A DNA stretch of 64,000 bases from positions 16,306,001 through 16,370,000 of the forward strand of contig OX387193.1 of NCBI GenBank assembly GCA_947561395.2. Direction: 5' to 3'. The notes under the pieces were generated by a model. It ran no database searches. It was given only the letters and a program-made list of their open reading frames with translations, and was not told the origin of the DNA. The stretch comes from Buxus sempervirens (lineage: Eukaryota > Streptophyta > Magnoliopsida > Buxales > Buxaceae). The translations under genes and the position numbers were made by a program. Numbering within the stretch: the first letter of the stretch is position 1; each line of letters begins with the position of its first letter. Positions 55,205-64,000 of this stretch are shown here, in pieces.

Positions 55205-56850
55205 GAGGCCGTTTGGTAACGTTTTTTTTTAAAAACAGTTTGAAAACTAAAAATAGTTTCAACTGTTTTTGGGTTTTTGAAAACAAGTTATAAGAAACCC
55301 GTTTAGTAACAATCACTGTTTTCTGGGTTTTTGAAAACAGGTGACAAGAAACCCGTTTGGTAACAATTAATAAAAAAAAAAAATGATTCAAATTTCAAAA
55401 TCAACAAATATGCATTGCTATACAACCTACAAGCCCATTAAACTAAAACAAATTTGCTATGAAAAAGAAAAAAAAAAGGAAATCAATTCAATTTAATTTT
55501 AGGACAATTTCAATCCAATAAATTTATTATAATATTATATAAAATGAACATAAATTTATATTACAATAAACATAAAATATATTATTATAAAATTATATAT
55601 TAAAATATAAATTATGATATAGTTTATATTATAATATATATTGCATTATAATATCTTACTATAATATTATTAAAATAATAATGGTGTTATTGTATTACAA
55701 ATATGCGTTTGGTAAGTCCTAAATCAAAAACCTGATTTTCATACGTCTTTAAAAAAATTGATTGGGGCATTTTTACAAACATGCAGCATGCATTATTTTA
55801 TAACTAGATTTATCAGATGATTACAATGTTTTTGCTGTCAGTCAAGTTGGTTTGACGTGGTCTGCAGTCTGCACATTGCCATTGATGATGCTTTGGTCTT
55901 TGGCACGGTGACTCCCAATCTTTCGTTCATGGCCACCTTGTCGTCCTCTGTTTCCCATTCAAAGCACTAAATTAGTGCTTTAAACAATGGCCTTGATAGA
56001 TCATAGCAAAGAAATAATTAAGCACCAAGAAGAAGGCACACTGATCATTACAAAATACAGATTGGTAGGAAGTTAAAAGGGCCCCAAATCATCATCTGTC
56101 ACAGTTTTCCGGGGGATTTGTAGTGCGAGACTCTGATTGTTTCACTATTTTGAGTAAAGTCCGTCAATCACAATCGTGTCGCACAGAAGGCAACATGTAA
56201 TAAATGATATGAACACGAAGTTACGTTGGTAAACAGTAAACTATGTTTCTTTCCTCTCGTAGTTTCAGAACACCGGCGCGTCTGACGGAGAAGAGTTCAC
56301 CAAGTTCAGTATGTCACTCCAATAGATCCTGCTCTCTTCAAGGTCGTCAAGGTGGCTTCCATCACCATTATCGGAATCACCTACGCCCTCGGACGAATTC
56401 CGGTCGCCGGATTTGCCCAGAATAAGATCACCGAACCCTTGCAGGAAGTTGGAATCAGGTTCTTGTCTGGTAGTTAAAGATTCCGATGTCCACTGGCGGT
56501 CTCCGCCGAACACCACGTCGTGGAGGCCTGCAGTAGTAAAGATCATCGCATTATCCATTCTGTTTTTGAAGGAGTAGTCTCCTTTATGTCTTCCCTCCCT
56601 GTGCGCTCGACGAAGGGAGAAGAGAGGTTTTCAATCGAAGAGAAAAAAAATAATTTATTACAAAAATGCCATTCAGTAAAAAAACGGTTCATCGTTTTTA
56701 AAAACGAAAATTTTTGGTTTCTCAAAACCCGATTATTTTTCAACCGTTTTTTAGAAAAACGGTCAGAAATTATTTTCAACCAAACACGTTTTTAGTTTTT
56801 TGTGTTTAAAAACCGAAAAACGGTTTCTGAACACGTTACTAAACGGCATC
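55205..56850. mobile_element. PIF/Harbinger-like element, 1.65 kb, inserted in the LINE
   Basis: Ends GAGGCCGTTTGGTAACG (left) and, reverse-complemented, GATGCCGTTTAGTAACG (right) are inverted repeats flanked by TAA (55202-55204 and 56851-56853), the trinucleotide target of PIF/Harbinger elements. Removing the element and one TAA rejoins the LINE reading frame across GNL-HKRK, an independent proof of the boundaries. No transposase is present. Subterminal parts repeat AAACCCGTTT and GGGTTTTTGAAAAC words (two ~54-bp copies at 55269-55370). 55380-55740 is AT-rich. The right half contains a coding-like segment. Confidence 0.87.
56265..56558 (-). CDS. Unidentified 97-residue coding-like segment inside the PIF-like element
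   Basis: The minus-strand frame MDNAMIFTTAGLHDVVFGGD...YWSDILNLVNSSPSD is noticeably more GC-rich than the element around it and has acidic, Gly/Asp/Ser-rich composition. About 250 bases of 3' UTR-like sequence follow on the minus strand (to about 56030). It does not resemble a PIF transposase or its Myb-like partner protein. It could be the C-terminal exon of a host gene captured by the element. I do not recognise the family and would not assign a function. Confidence 0.4.
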   Translation of the reverse strand: MDNAMIFTTAGLHDVVFGGDRQWTSESLTTRQEPDSNFLQGFGDLILGKSGDRNSSEGVGDSDNGDGSHLDDLEESRIYWSDILNLVNSSPSDAPVF

Positions 56851-56853
56851 TAA

Positions 56854-56930
56854 ATTACCCACTTTATTCTTGTTCCAACTTCGAAGATCTTGTTAAGTTT
56901 TCCAGGATATTCAATAAATGCCTCTGAGAC
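56854..56930 (-). pseudogene. Second LINE: short piece upstream of the PIF insertion
   Basis: On the minus strand the reading DLRSWNKNKVGNL (56853 to about 56891) is the conserved region between endonuclease and RT of plant LINEs. It joins directly to HKRKLELQNF on the other side of the PIF-like element. Beyond about 56930 no LINE motif is visible, so the 5' truncation lies near here. Confidence 0.75.
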
Positions 56931-57007
56931 ACGTGCCCATGAAGTCACAACAGTATCTGTTGCTCCAAAAATGGGCCGGTGTGGACACGTGTCTGTGTTG
57001 ATGATGT

Positions 57008-57027
57008 GTCTCTACGCGGGCGTGCCA
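57008..57027 (-). promoter_or_regulatory. Primer-binding-site-like word beside element C LTR
   Basis: On the minus strand TGGCACGCCCGCGTAGAGAC begins 8 bases after the LTR end at 57036. TTGGCACGCCCGGTGGGAC-type sites are common just inside the 5' LTR of plant gypsy elements. Its presence here implies that internal sequence once lay on the left of this LTR too. Confidence 0.5.
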
Positions 57028-57035
57028 GTATCGTT

Positions 57036-58048
57036 TGATACAATGATTTTCGAGTCGATTCCTGACCCCGGGCACTTGTTCCGAATCTGAACCGGGATCG
57101 GTTCAGTCGTACTGCAAGTCACCTGTAATAAAATCGGTCAGGCGATGGTATGAAGACTAGGGGTTCGGTCTTCGTTTCGGGTTCTTGTAAGTGTTTGAAA
57201 GCGAAAGCAACTAACGGCACACAAATCCTTTTATTATAAAATCGGCCGAATAGCCGAAAGCGACAACAGATAATCCTCAAAGTGGAAACAAAAGTACAAA
57301 AGAAAATCGACAGGGCTTGCAGGACCGGCCTGTCCTGGTCTTATAGTCGTAATCGGGTATAAGCGCAGGAGGAAGGGGGCGGCTGCTAGCAAAGCCAATT
57401 CAGGGGGTTCACCTTGGATTGCTGCTTACCCAAAAATACACGAGTCACTTGGCGTGAATAGAGCGAGTCTCGGGACCGGCTGCTCGGGATCCTGTAAAGA
57501 CAGAACTGCGAGTCAGGGGCGGCCTCAACTTACTCTCCGGTGGCAGGATTCTGGTGTTAGTCGGAGTAAAGAGGGGTTTAAGATGTCACTGCGACTGGAA
57601 GCAGTGAGAGAAGTCCTAGTTTATCCGTCTGTATTAGAGGGGATAAAGGATCACGGATGATCAAAATAATATAATAACCGGTTGCGGTTGTGTGGATTAT
57701 GTCCTTGAGCTCTTCGAATTGGGGCCTTTTATAGCCGCTCCTTGACGGTTGCTCAACGTCCTACTCTCGCACGATCTTCATGGCAGTTGGTTATCTTCAG
57801 TTCTTTGTTTCAAAGTGATAACCGCCCGGCCATGATCTAAAAATAGTTTTATTCTTGAACGGCCGATGGCACGATCCTCTGATATTTATGGTTTTGTCGT
57901 ATTGGCTTGCGTGGCTCGAACCGCATTCTTCTGTGTGCGTGCTGACATGGCCTGCTCAACCCTTCAAAGTCTACGGGCCGTGGCCTAACCAAGCCACCTA
58001 GGCACCACGTGTCTTTCTCTTATTCGTCGGTTATATAGGGTGTAAACA
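57036..58048 (-). repeat. LTR of gypsy element C
   Basis: In sense (minus) the LTR starts TGTTTACACCCTATATAACC at 58048, directly after a polypurine tract GTAGGGGGCAA (about 58049-58060), and ends ...CATTGTATCA at 57036 (1013 bp). A minus-strand TATA box GGCTATAAAAGGCC lies near 57725-57737. CACGTG and CGGCCG words are in U3. No gene. The small ORF at 57454-57660 is in the R/U5 region and not conserved. The polypurine tract shows that the element's internal region lies to the right. Confidence 0.78.
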
Positions 58049-58194
58049 TTGCCCCCTACTTACTTGTGACGCCGTCATCGGCCGGTGTGATGAGTAAGTA
58101 TTTTCGGGTTTTTCAAAATTTGTCCGTTGTTTGATGTGAAAAGATCGCGCCGTTTCCCTACGATCGTAATGATGAAACCTTTCGGATTTCATCT

Positions 58195-58203
58195 TCTATA
58201 AAG
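58195..58203 (+). promoter_or_regulatory. Antisense-gene TATA box of element C
   Basis: TCTATAAAG lies 147 bases from the LTR edge and 69 bases before the ATG at 58272, directing transcription away from the LTR and opposite to the element. Spacing matches the antisense TATA box of element A (13711-13720). Confidence 0.65.
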
Positions 58204-58271
58204 TACCACAGCCGAGATTTTACTTTACCCTTTCTTTTTTGCTGTTTGTCTTTTCTTCTTCTTTGTCTTCA

Positions 58272-61200
58272 ATGGCGGGCACTCTCATATACTATCCTTC
58301 TACAGTCGAAGTTTTCGGCGGCTCGATATCTGTAGGCCCCTTCATTTGCGCCAGTAATGCTCCTTTGGAGGCCCCAACTGAGAAAGTGAGGGGTCCTTTA
58401 CTCTTTACTGACGAAGAGAATCTCCATCTACCTCTTCGCTTTCGAAATTGGCCGACTGCTTACCCTGAATGGAAAGCCTGGGTTGACCGCATGAAGGATC
58501 GTTTTGCCGTAGTTTGGCGTAAGACAGGTATTTATGACATGATTATCTTTTCCTGTCGCTCTATTCCCTGCAATCGCGATCTTCTCTGTGCCATGAGTTC
58601 ATTCTGGAATGCTCAGACCAATACCTTCAATTTCCCTTGCGGGATGATGACTCCTACTGTCATGGATGTCTGCTTTATTACTGGTTTCTTCGTGACTGGT
58701 CATGAGATCCGGGTCGGTATGGCGGACCTTAAGGATTACCAGCATTTACCTCCGATGGAAGTGGGTGACAAAGGGAAAGAGGTAGAAAAGAAAAGAAAGC
58801 AACCCTCAACGAAGAATAACAGGGCTTTCAAGAAGGCACGATCTTCTCGGCCAAAAGGTATTGTATTGTCTGAGCATGAACCTCCACCGTCGGAGAGCGA
58901 ATCTCCACCAACTTCAATTCATTCTTCTTATCGGTCTTATATCAAGGACTGTGCCAAATTCTGGCCTCCAGCTTATGCAGATGAGGTGGAACACTTCTAC
59001 TTTCTCCTTTATTTTTTCTGCAACTTTGTATTCTGTTCCAAGGCTCAAGCGGTTACCAAAGAGTATTACTCATTGGTCAAGTTAATTCTGGGTGAGTATG
59101 AAGTTGCCCTTGCTCCTTACTTTTTATCGGTTTTATACCGTTCACTTCAAGAGTTTGTTCATGGCACCCTTCAGAATCCTGGGGGGCCATTGTGGTTCCT
59201 CCAATTTTGGGCTTATCACTATTTTCCATCCCAGTTTTATGCTCAAGTACCGATCACTCCCAACATGCCTTCTGATTTTGGTGGCTACGCCTGTTTGGAT
59301 GCCACTCCAGTTGTTCTATCTTTTTCTGATTGTTTCCGTTTCTTTTTCAATCTTCATCATTTTCCTACTCCTCCTTTTGAAGTCTCCGCAAATTCTCCCG
59401 GTTTCCTTTCAATGGCAGATGACATAACTGACTAGCAGCATCTTATCTGGGCCAGTTTTCTGAAGGCTCGAAATTTAAATTATGCTGTGAAGTCAATTAA
59501 CAAGAAACCGGGGTTTGAGGTATACTTGCCCAATTGTGTCGGCCGGCAATTTCAATGTGAACAGAGGATCCCCTTATTTGATGTAGATGGTTTGTTCACA
59601 ATTAATGCCAAACCTGTTGATCGGCCGTCTGTCACTGTAGCCGAAGCTGCCGACATGGAAGATGCTTATAGAGTTGCTGCCGTTGAATTTCGACTTCCCT
59701 TTCTTCCTCGTCGTCATGACTGTTGCTGTGATTTCCATGTTTGGTGGAAATCTTTGTGGAACAACATCTACTGTTATTCGGCCGATTATTACCTGGAAAG
59801 GCTGGGTCTGCTTGAGCCTCTTGCTTCACCCATCCAAGAAGGTACATTCTTATCTTTCTTGTTTCTGATCCGCTTGATGTTCACTCAGTTTTTCTGTCAT
59901 TAGGTAAAGTTCCGCCTCTAGCTTTGGAGGCTAATCCACTTGAAATTTTGCCTGAATCTATCCAAGAAGATATCAGTTCAGCTATTCGGTCACCCGGTGA
60001 AATGCCGTTTCTTACCTTGGAGGCTCATGCTTCCCCTTCCGGGGAATTGGCCGAAGATGATGCGTTGTCACCAGAATGTCCTCTCTCGATTGTCCCGTAT
60101 GAAGATGATGAGGATCCCGATGATGTCCCACTACGACGGCGTCCTCGGAAGGTACTGAATCTTTATTGCTCATCTTTTTAGTTTTATTTTTCTTTCTGAC
60201 ACCTCATTCTTCCAGGCTTCGAGTTCCTCGGGTCCAACTGCTTTTTCTTCCAATGTCATGGAATCTTCTTCGGATCTAGTTGTTGATTCCATGTCTGTTT
60301 TTGATTCGGCCAATTTCTCTGTTCCTACCGAAGCATTGGATTCTCCTGGTAGTGTCGTTGCAGCAGCCCCTTTAGCACTTCATGAAGGTCAGGAACATTT
60401 ATCCATTCGAGGAGTTTCTTCAGAAAGGAGTCCGTCTCCCGACTTACCTCCTGGATATGAGCAGAGTGCTGCCCTACCGGTAGTTGGGATTGCAACGTCT
60501 ACCATTTCTATTGGGCCTTCCGGCCCTTCTGCCTTGGCCGATATTCCTCTTAATTCTCCTATTACAGCAGCGGAAGTTGATATTGATCGGTCGAAGCAAA
60601 AGCTTATTGACTTGGGGAGTTCCAGTTCATCGCTTATTCCTTCTTTTGCTGTGGAATCACTCCCTGGTGATGGCCGATTGGATACTATATTGAACGATGT
60701 CTGTTCTACTCTCTCATTGGATGGTTCATCTGAGCCCTTATCTCCAACGAGTATCCGATCGGAGATTATCCGCCTCCTTTCTCCAGGAATAATTGGTATT
60801 TCCGAAGAGACTCTTACCCGTGTGATGGCGTTGGCTGCACAGCTTCGGGATTTCTCTTCTGTATCTCCTGATGTCAAATCGGTGTTCTCTCAACTTACTC
60901 TCCTTTACCCCTATAAAGTTGTCTTTGACCATCTTTCGGCCAAACTACATGAAATGAGTAATACGGCCGATTCTGTTGATGGCCGATATCAACTTTTGCA
61001 ACAGTTAAGGAATGAGCGCGAGATTTGTCATCATCAGTTTACTGAAGCGGTCCACCGTATAAACATTATTGATGATGATATTTCGGCGGTCGATCGTCAG
61101 ATTGCCGAGTTTCAGTCTAAGAGGTCTGATCTTGTAAATCAACGGGAGGAACTTCTTCGTACGAATAACGCTAGTGATGACACCCTGAAAGAGAAGACCC

Positions 61201-61352
61201 GTCAGTGCATCGAGATCTCCCACGAGCTGAAATCGGAGATAGAGTTGGCTCGAGGTTCCTCTCTGCTTCGGTCCACTTTGGTTGAAGAAAGACGGTCTGC
61301 CCAAGAGTCTTTTGACCGTATATATTCTGCCATTTTAAATACTTCTTTGTAA
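58272..61352 (+). pseudogene. Plant mobile domain gene 1, antisense in element C
   Basis: Three exons are inferred: 58272-59841, 59904-60151 and 60216-61352. Donors AAG|GTACAT and AAG|GTACTG, acceptors TTAG and CCAG, and phase agree throughout. The start MAGTLIYYPSTVEVF is preferred over an upstream ATG at 58239, which lies 36 bases after the TATA box. The PMD region shows WPTAYPEWKAWVDRMKDRF, then FWNAQTNTFNFPCGMMTPTV and MDVCFITGF, later GPLWFLQFWAYHYFPSQF. A basic insert (KKRKQPSTKNNRAFKKARSS) could be a nuclear signal. Exons 2-3 are acidic and Ser-rich, ending in a coiled coil (LHEMSNTADSVDGRYQLLQQ onwards). One in-frame TAG at 59433-59435 truncates it; otherwise it is open, so the mutation may be recent. 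Confidence 0.83.
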
Positions 61353-61693
61353 AGCATTTAATGAATTAAATTCTTTTTTGGAATCCATTTTGCCAACTGT
61401 CCTAGCCGTCAGAATCGGCTCCTTTTTCGACAAAGTTCATCTTTTCAATTTGATTCGTCCGTATGATTTTTACCCTTAAAAACGCTTTATTCGAGAAGAT
61501 ATTGAGCCGCTGTTTCGATTTCTTCGGGAAGGCGATCGTACTATCAACACCTTTTTTGGGAAGACAGCAGTCTTATCAACGCCCTTCTCGATATTTTGAA
61601 TCATTACGAGCTCTTCTTCCTGCAGCCGTTTCCTTGCTTCGTTTCATCTTTTTCTTCCTTCGAGCTTTTCTTCTCTGGTTTCTGATATCGATC
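61353..61693. other. Intergenic spacer and likely 5' UTR of PMD gene 2
   Basis: 341 bases between the stop of gene 1 and the ATG of gene 2. No clear TATA box (nearest AT-rich word CCTTAAAAACG near 61479). The frame is open upstream of the ATG from 61463, which gives a hydrophobic extension (LLRFIFFFLRAFLLWFLISI). I treat this as untranslated because all three antisense genes start with Met-Ala. Confidence 0.5.
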
Positions 61694-64000
61694 ATGGCGG
61701 ACGACAACCCTAATGACTTGAATCTGTTCCTTGATGGTGAGGATGGTCCTATTCTTGGTCCATGCACTGATGAAGATACGGAAAAGGCCCCAAAAGTCCT
61801 GCACTCTTCCTACCACTTGATCGGCGCCTCTGATCCTGTGAGGTGGGGTAGTCTGACTACTCTTCCTCGTTCCTGGCCTAAGTGTTCCCCTGAGTGGAAC
61901 AAATGGGTTGAGCGGTTACGGTCTTATTATATGGAGACCTGGGTTAGGCTAGGTTTGGCGGAGATGATCTTCTATTCCACCTTCTACATTCCCTTCAACC
62001 CTATTTTACTTGGGGTGGCCTCATTTTTCTGGTGTCGGGGTTCCAACACCTTCTCTTTTTCTCATGGACCTATGACACCAACCCTGTTGGATGTTTGCTG
62101 CATCACAGGTCTTTCGGTCCTTGGGGAAGAAATAGATTCTACCCTGTCCGTTTTCTCATCTTCTGTTTTTAACACCGCTCATGCTTCTTCTGCTTTCGGC
62201 ACCTTCGTCCGTGCTGAGCGAGTTTCAAATACCGATAATCCTCCTTCCCTTCAAGAGCATTGCTCTTTCCTGCTGTTTTTTCTTTGCCATTTTTTCTGCT
62301 GTGGCCCATCTGCTCAGATGGTAAAGGAGTTTGCTGGTATTGCGGTAGCCCTTGCCCAGGGTCGCCGTTTGGCTCTAGCCCATTTCTTTCTCAGCCAGGT
62401 CTACCGTGGTTTACACAGTCTATCCTCCGGCCGATTAGGGGTTGCCAGTGGCCCTCTTTGGTTCTTACAATTCTGGTTTTACGAATACTTCCCCGGCTTT
62501 TTCTGTACAGCCGTAGACAACCCTTTTCCTAATTATTATTATGCCGGCCGTCGCTGGCTTACCGCGACGCCCATGCAATTGTCTTTCACGGCTGTTCTTG
62601 ATTTCTTCCTGGTAGGTCTACAGGAAAATAATCCTCATTTATTCCATCGCTTTTCTTTAGACCAATTTCATGGGTCTCCCCTTTATGCCGCCATCAATTC
62701 TTCTCCAGAGGCTCGCCGACGTGCTACGGCCAGTTTTCTTATTGCCCGGGAGCTTCCTTTTGGCTTGCATAACCGAGATGCTCCTGCCACTTCTAGAAGA
62801 GAAGGGGTGGAAATATATCTGCCGCATTTCGTCAGTCGGCAGCTTGGTTATGGCCAAGGCATTCCTCTTTTGGTGTTTTCATCTACCAATGGTGGCTCTT
62901 GGTCCGTCTTGAGTCCTAGTTATCTGTCATTAGCAACTTCTCGGTTCCGCGATCTTTCTGATCGTTTCCGCAACTATCCTCTTCCCCGGGAATCCTCAGT
63001 CGAACCTTCCTTTCGTCGATGGTGGTCTCAGCTTTACTCTGACTTTGTCCGGCTTGATGCAGAGTCGTATACTGCGCTATTTCGACCGAATGCGGTCGAT
63101 ATAGCGAGTATAGGCAAACTCCGCGGGTATTATGAGGCCCGTTACCCAGGTAACTTTCTTTTATGTTCTTGTAAATTGATCTTCTCTATTCTGTCACGTC
63201 TGACTTTCTTTTTCTTTATTAGATGATCCTCGATCCTCCAATGTGAAGAGTAAGAAAAAGAAAGCCGAGACGTTGGTCACCTTCAGCTGGAGGCGACCTT
63301 CCAAAGCTTCTGCCAGTCGGAGCAACCCTTCCTCCAAACAGTCGCCTTTGAAAAAACGGAAGATTGGTGGGGTATCGGACGGTCGTGCTTACGTTACTCG
63401 TTCCAGTTTGCGACTCCGAGTTCAGCCTCCGGGTGAGCGTGTCGTCGTGGCTGACGATTCTTCGGACGAGGAAGAAGATATCGATTTATCTCGTCCTCAG
63501 CATGGGCCCCCAGTTCATTCTGGAAGTAGTGGTAGATCAACTCCCATGCCGACTCCTCCCCGTGCATTTCATTATGTTAGTCCTCCATCCCGTTCCTCAA
63601 CTCGATTTGTCACTCCTCCGGCCGATCCGTCGCCTAGTGCATCTAGGCCGGCTCCTTTCTTCTCTTGTCCCGTGGTTGATGAAGCCGGTCTGTCCACTGT
63701 TCCTGGTGCTGCTTCCTCGGGTTCTTCTTCTGGTGAATTACCTTCTGAGCCAAAAATTCCTATGGCTAAAGAAGAAAACTATAGACCCCTCCCTGGTACT
63801 TGCTTCGGATTTGTCAGATTTTGCTTCATGGAAGTAGACCGTTGTCTCTCATCTCCAGAATTTCATGACCTTCGTCCAGCATTTCTTTCGGATTTTGACA
63901 GTTGGAACGAACTCCGCTCTTTTGTTCTTCGTCGGCCTGAAGAACTCTCTGACGAGGAACTGTCAGAAGTTCGATTATTGATATGCAGAGCCGTGGTGAT
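61694..64000 (+). CDS. Plant mobile domain gene 2, antisense in element C (runs off window)
   Basis: Exon 1 is 61694-63149 (donor CAG|GTAACT) and exon 2 starts at 63223 (acceptor TTAG). Both splice in phase, and the frame stays open to the window edge, over 740 codons without a lesion. The start is MADDNPNDLNLFLDG. PMD motifs are WPKCSPEWNKWVERLRSYYM, FFWCRGSNTFSFSHGPMTPT, LLDVCCITGLSVLGEE and GPLWFLQFWFYEYFPGFF, then IYLPHFVSRQLGYGQG. Exon 2 opens with basic SKKKKAE and KKRKIGG clusters (nuclear-signal-like), then an acidic, Pro/Ser-rich linker. It is a paralogue of gene 1, which also aligns in the order PMD, FEVYLPN/VEIYLPH block, linker. PMD proteins are implicated in gene and transposon silencing in plants; the role of element-borne copies is unknown. 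Confidence 0.85.

Noticed and set aside
56890-57090. Open frames around 56900-57090 on both strands
   Set aside because: They cross the LINE remnant, the primer-binding-like site and the LTR end, which explain the sequence better than a gene.
61463-61693. N-terminal extension of PMD gene 2 with a hydrophobic stretch
   Set aside because: Low-complexity CT-rich leader; paralogues begin with Met-Ala at the position matching 61694.

Overview
The window is plant nuclear DNA, most likely from a eudicot with a repeat-rich genome. The evidence is one plant-type intron-containing ribosomal protein gene (uS14/RPS29, with a TATA box and telobox), plant-only repeat families (Sirevirus-like Ty1/copia, Tat-like Ty3/gypsy with two RNase H domains, plant L1-type LINEs, PIF/Harbinger and hAT miniature elements) and plant mobile domain (PMD) genes. 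There are no rRNA genes, operons or CRISPR arrays. The species cannot be named from the sequence.

Layout. About 1-15.8 kb is the 3' part of a plus-strand Tat-like gypsy element (A): decayed dual RNase H and integrase (to 2256), then a long non-pol interval carrying a broken antisense PMD gene (2630-5514, minus), a minus-strand fragment of the GPI-transamidase subunit GAA1 (5935-6475), and a 6.1 kb L1-type LINE insertion (7324-13439, 13-bp target duplication). An antisense TATA/start module (13592-13720), polypurine tract and 3' LTR (from 13874) follow. From 15.8 to 18.9 kb is a minus-strand gypsy element (B): gag, primer-binding site and LTR. Its LTR is interrupted by a complete 10.3 kb Sirevirus-like copia element (18945-29260; TSD GAAAG; LTRs 1280 and 1211 bp). 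From 29.3 to 48.7 kb lies a nest of LTR-derived DNA with no genes: four solo LTRs with 5-bp target duplications (32014-35531, 36620-39343, 41804-43614, 47508-48694), a tail-to-tail LTR pair (39513-46184), minisatellites and microsatellites. From 48.7 to 52.6 kb is low-copy DNA with the only intact host gene, RPS29 (50170-51180, three exons, second intron GC-AG). From 52.6 to 57.0 kb are an hAT-like miniature element (52642-53365) and a decayed minus-strand LINE split by a PIF/Harbinger-like element (55205-56850) that carries an unidentified coding-like segment. From 57.0 to 64.0 kb is a third gypsy element (C, minus strand) seen from its LTR (57036-58048). On the strand opposite to the element run two tandem intron-containing PMD genes (58272-61352, one nonsense codon; 61694 to beyond 64000, open).

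How the parts relate. The recurring theme is the Tat-like element with host-type genes antisense between pol and the 3' LTR. In elements A and C the antisense TATA box lies about 150 bp from the LTR edge and the first ATG about 70 bp further on, although the LTRs and proteins differ. This suggests a heritable antisense gene cassette. In element A the same antisense unit also contains a GAA1 fragment. The copia element shows a parallel idea: its third ORF has its own TATA box preceded by the same CG-rich words found upstream of the TATA box in the LTR. Several unrelated LTR families here carry family-specific self-complementary CG-containing words clustered in their LTRs, mostly upstream of the TATA box.
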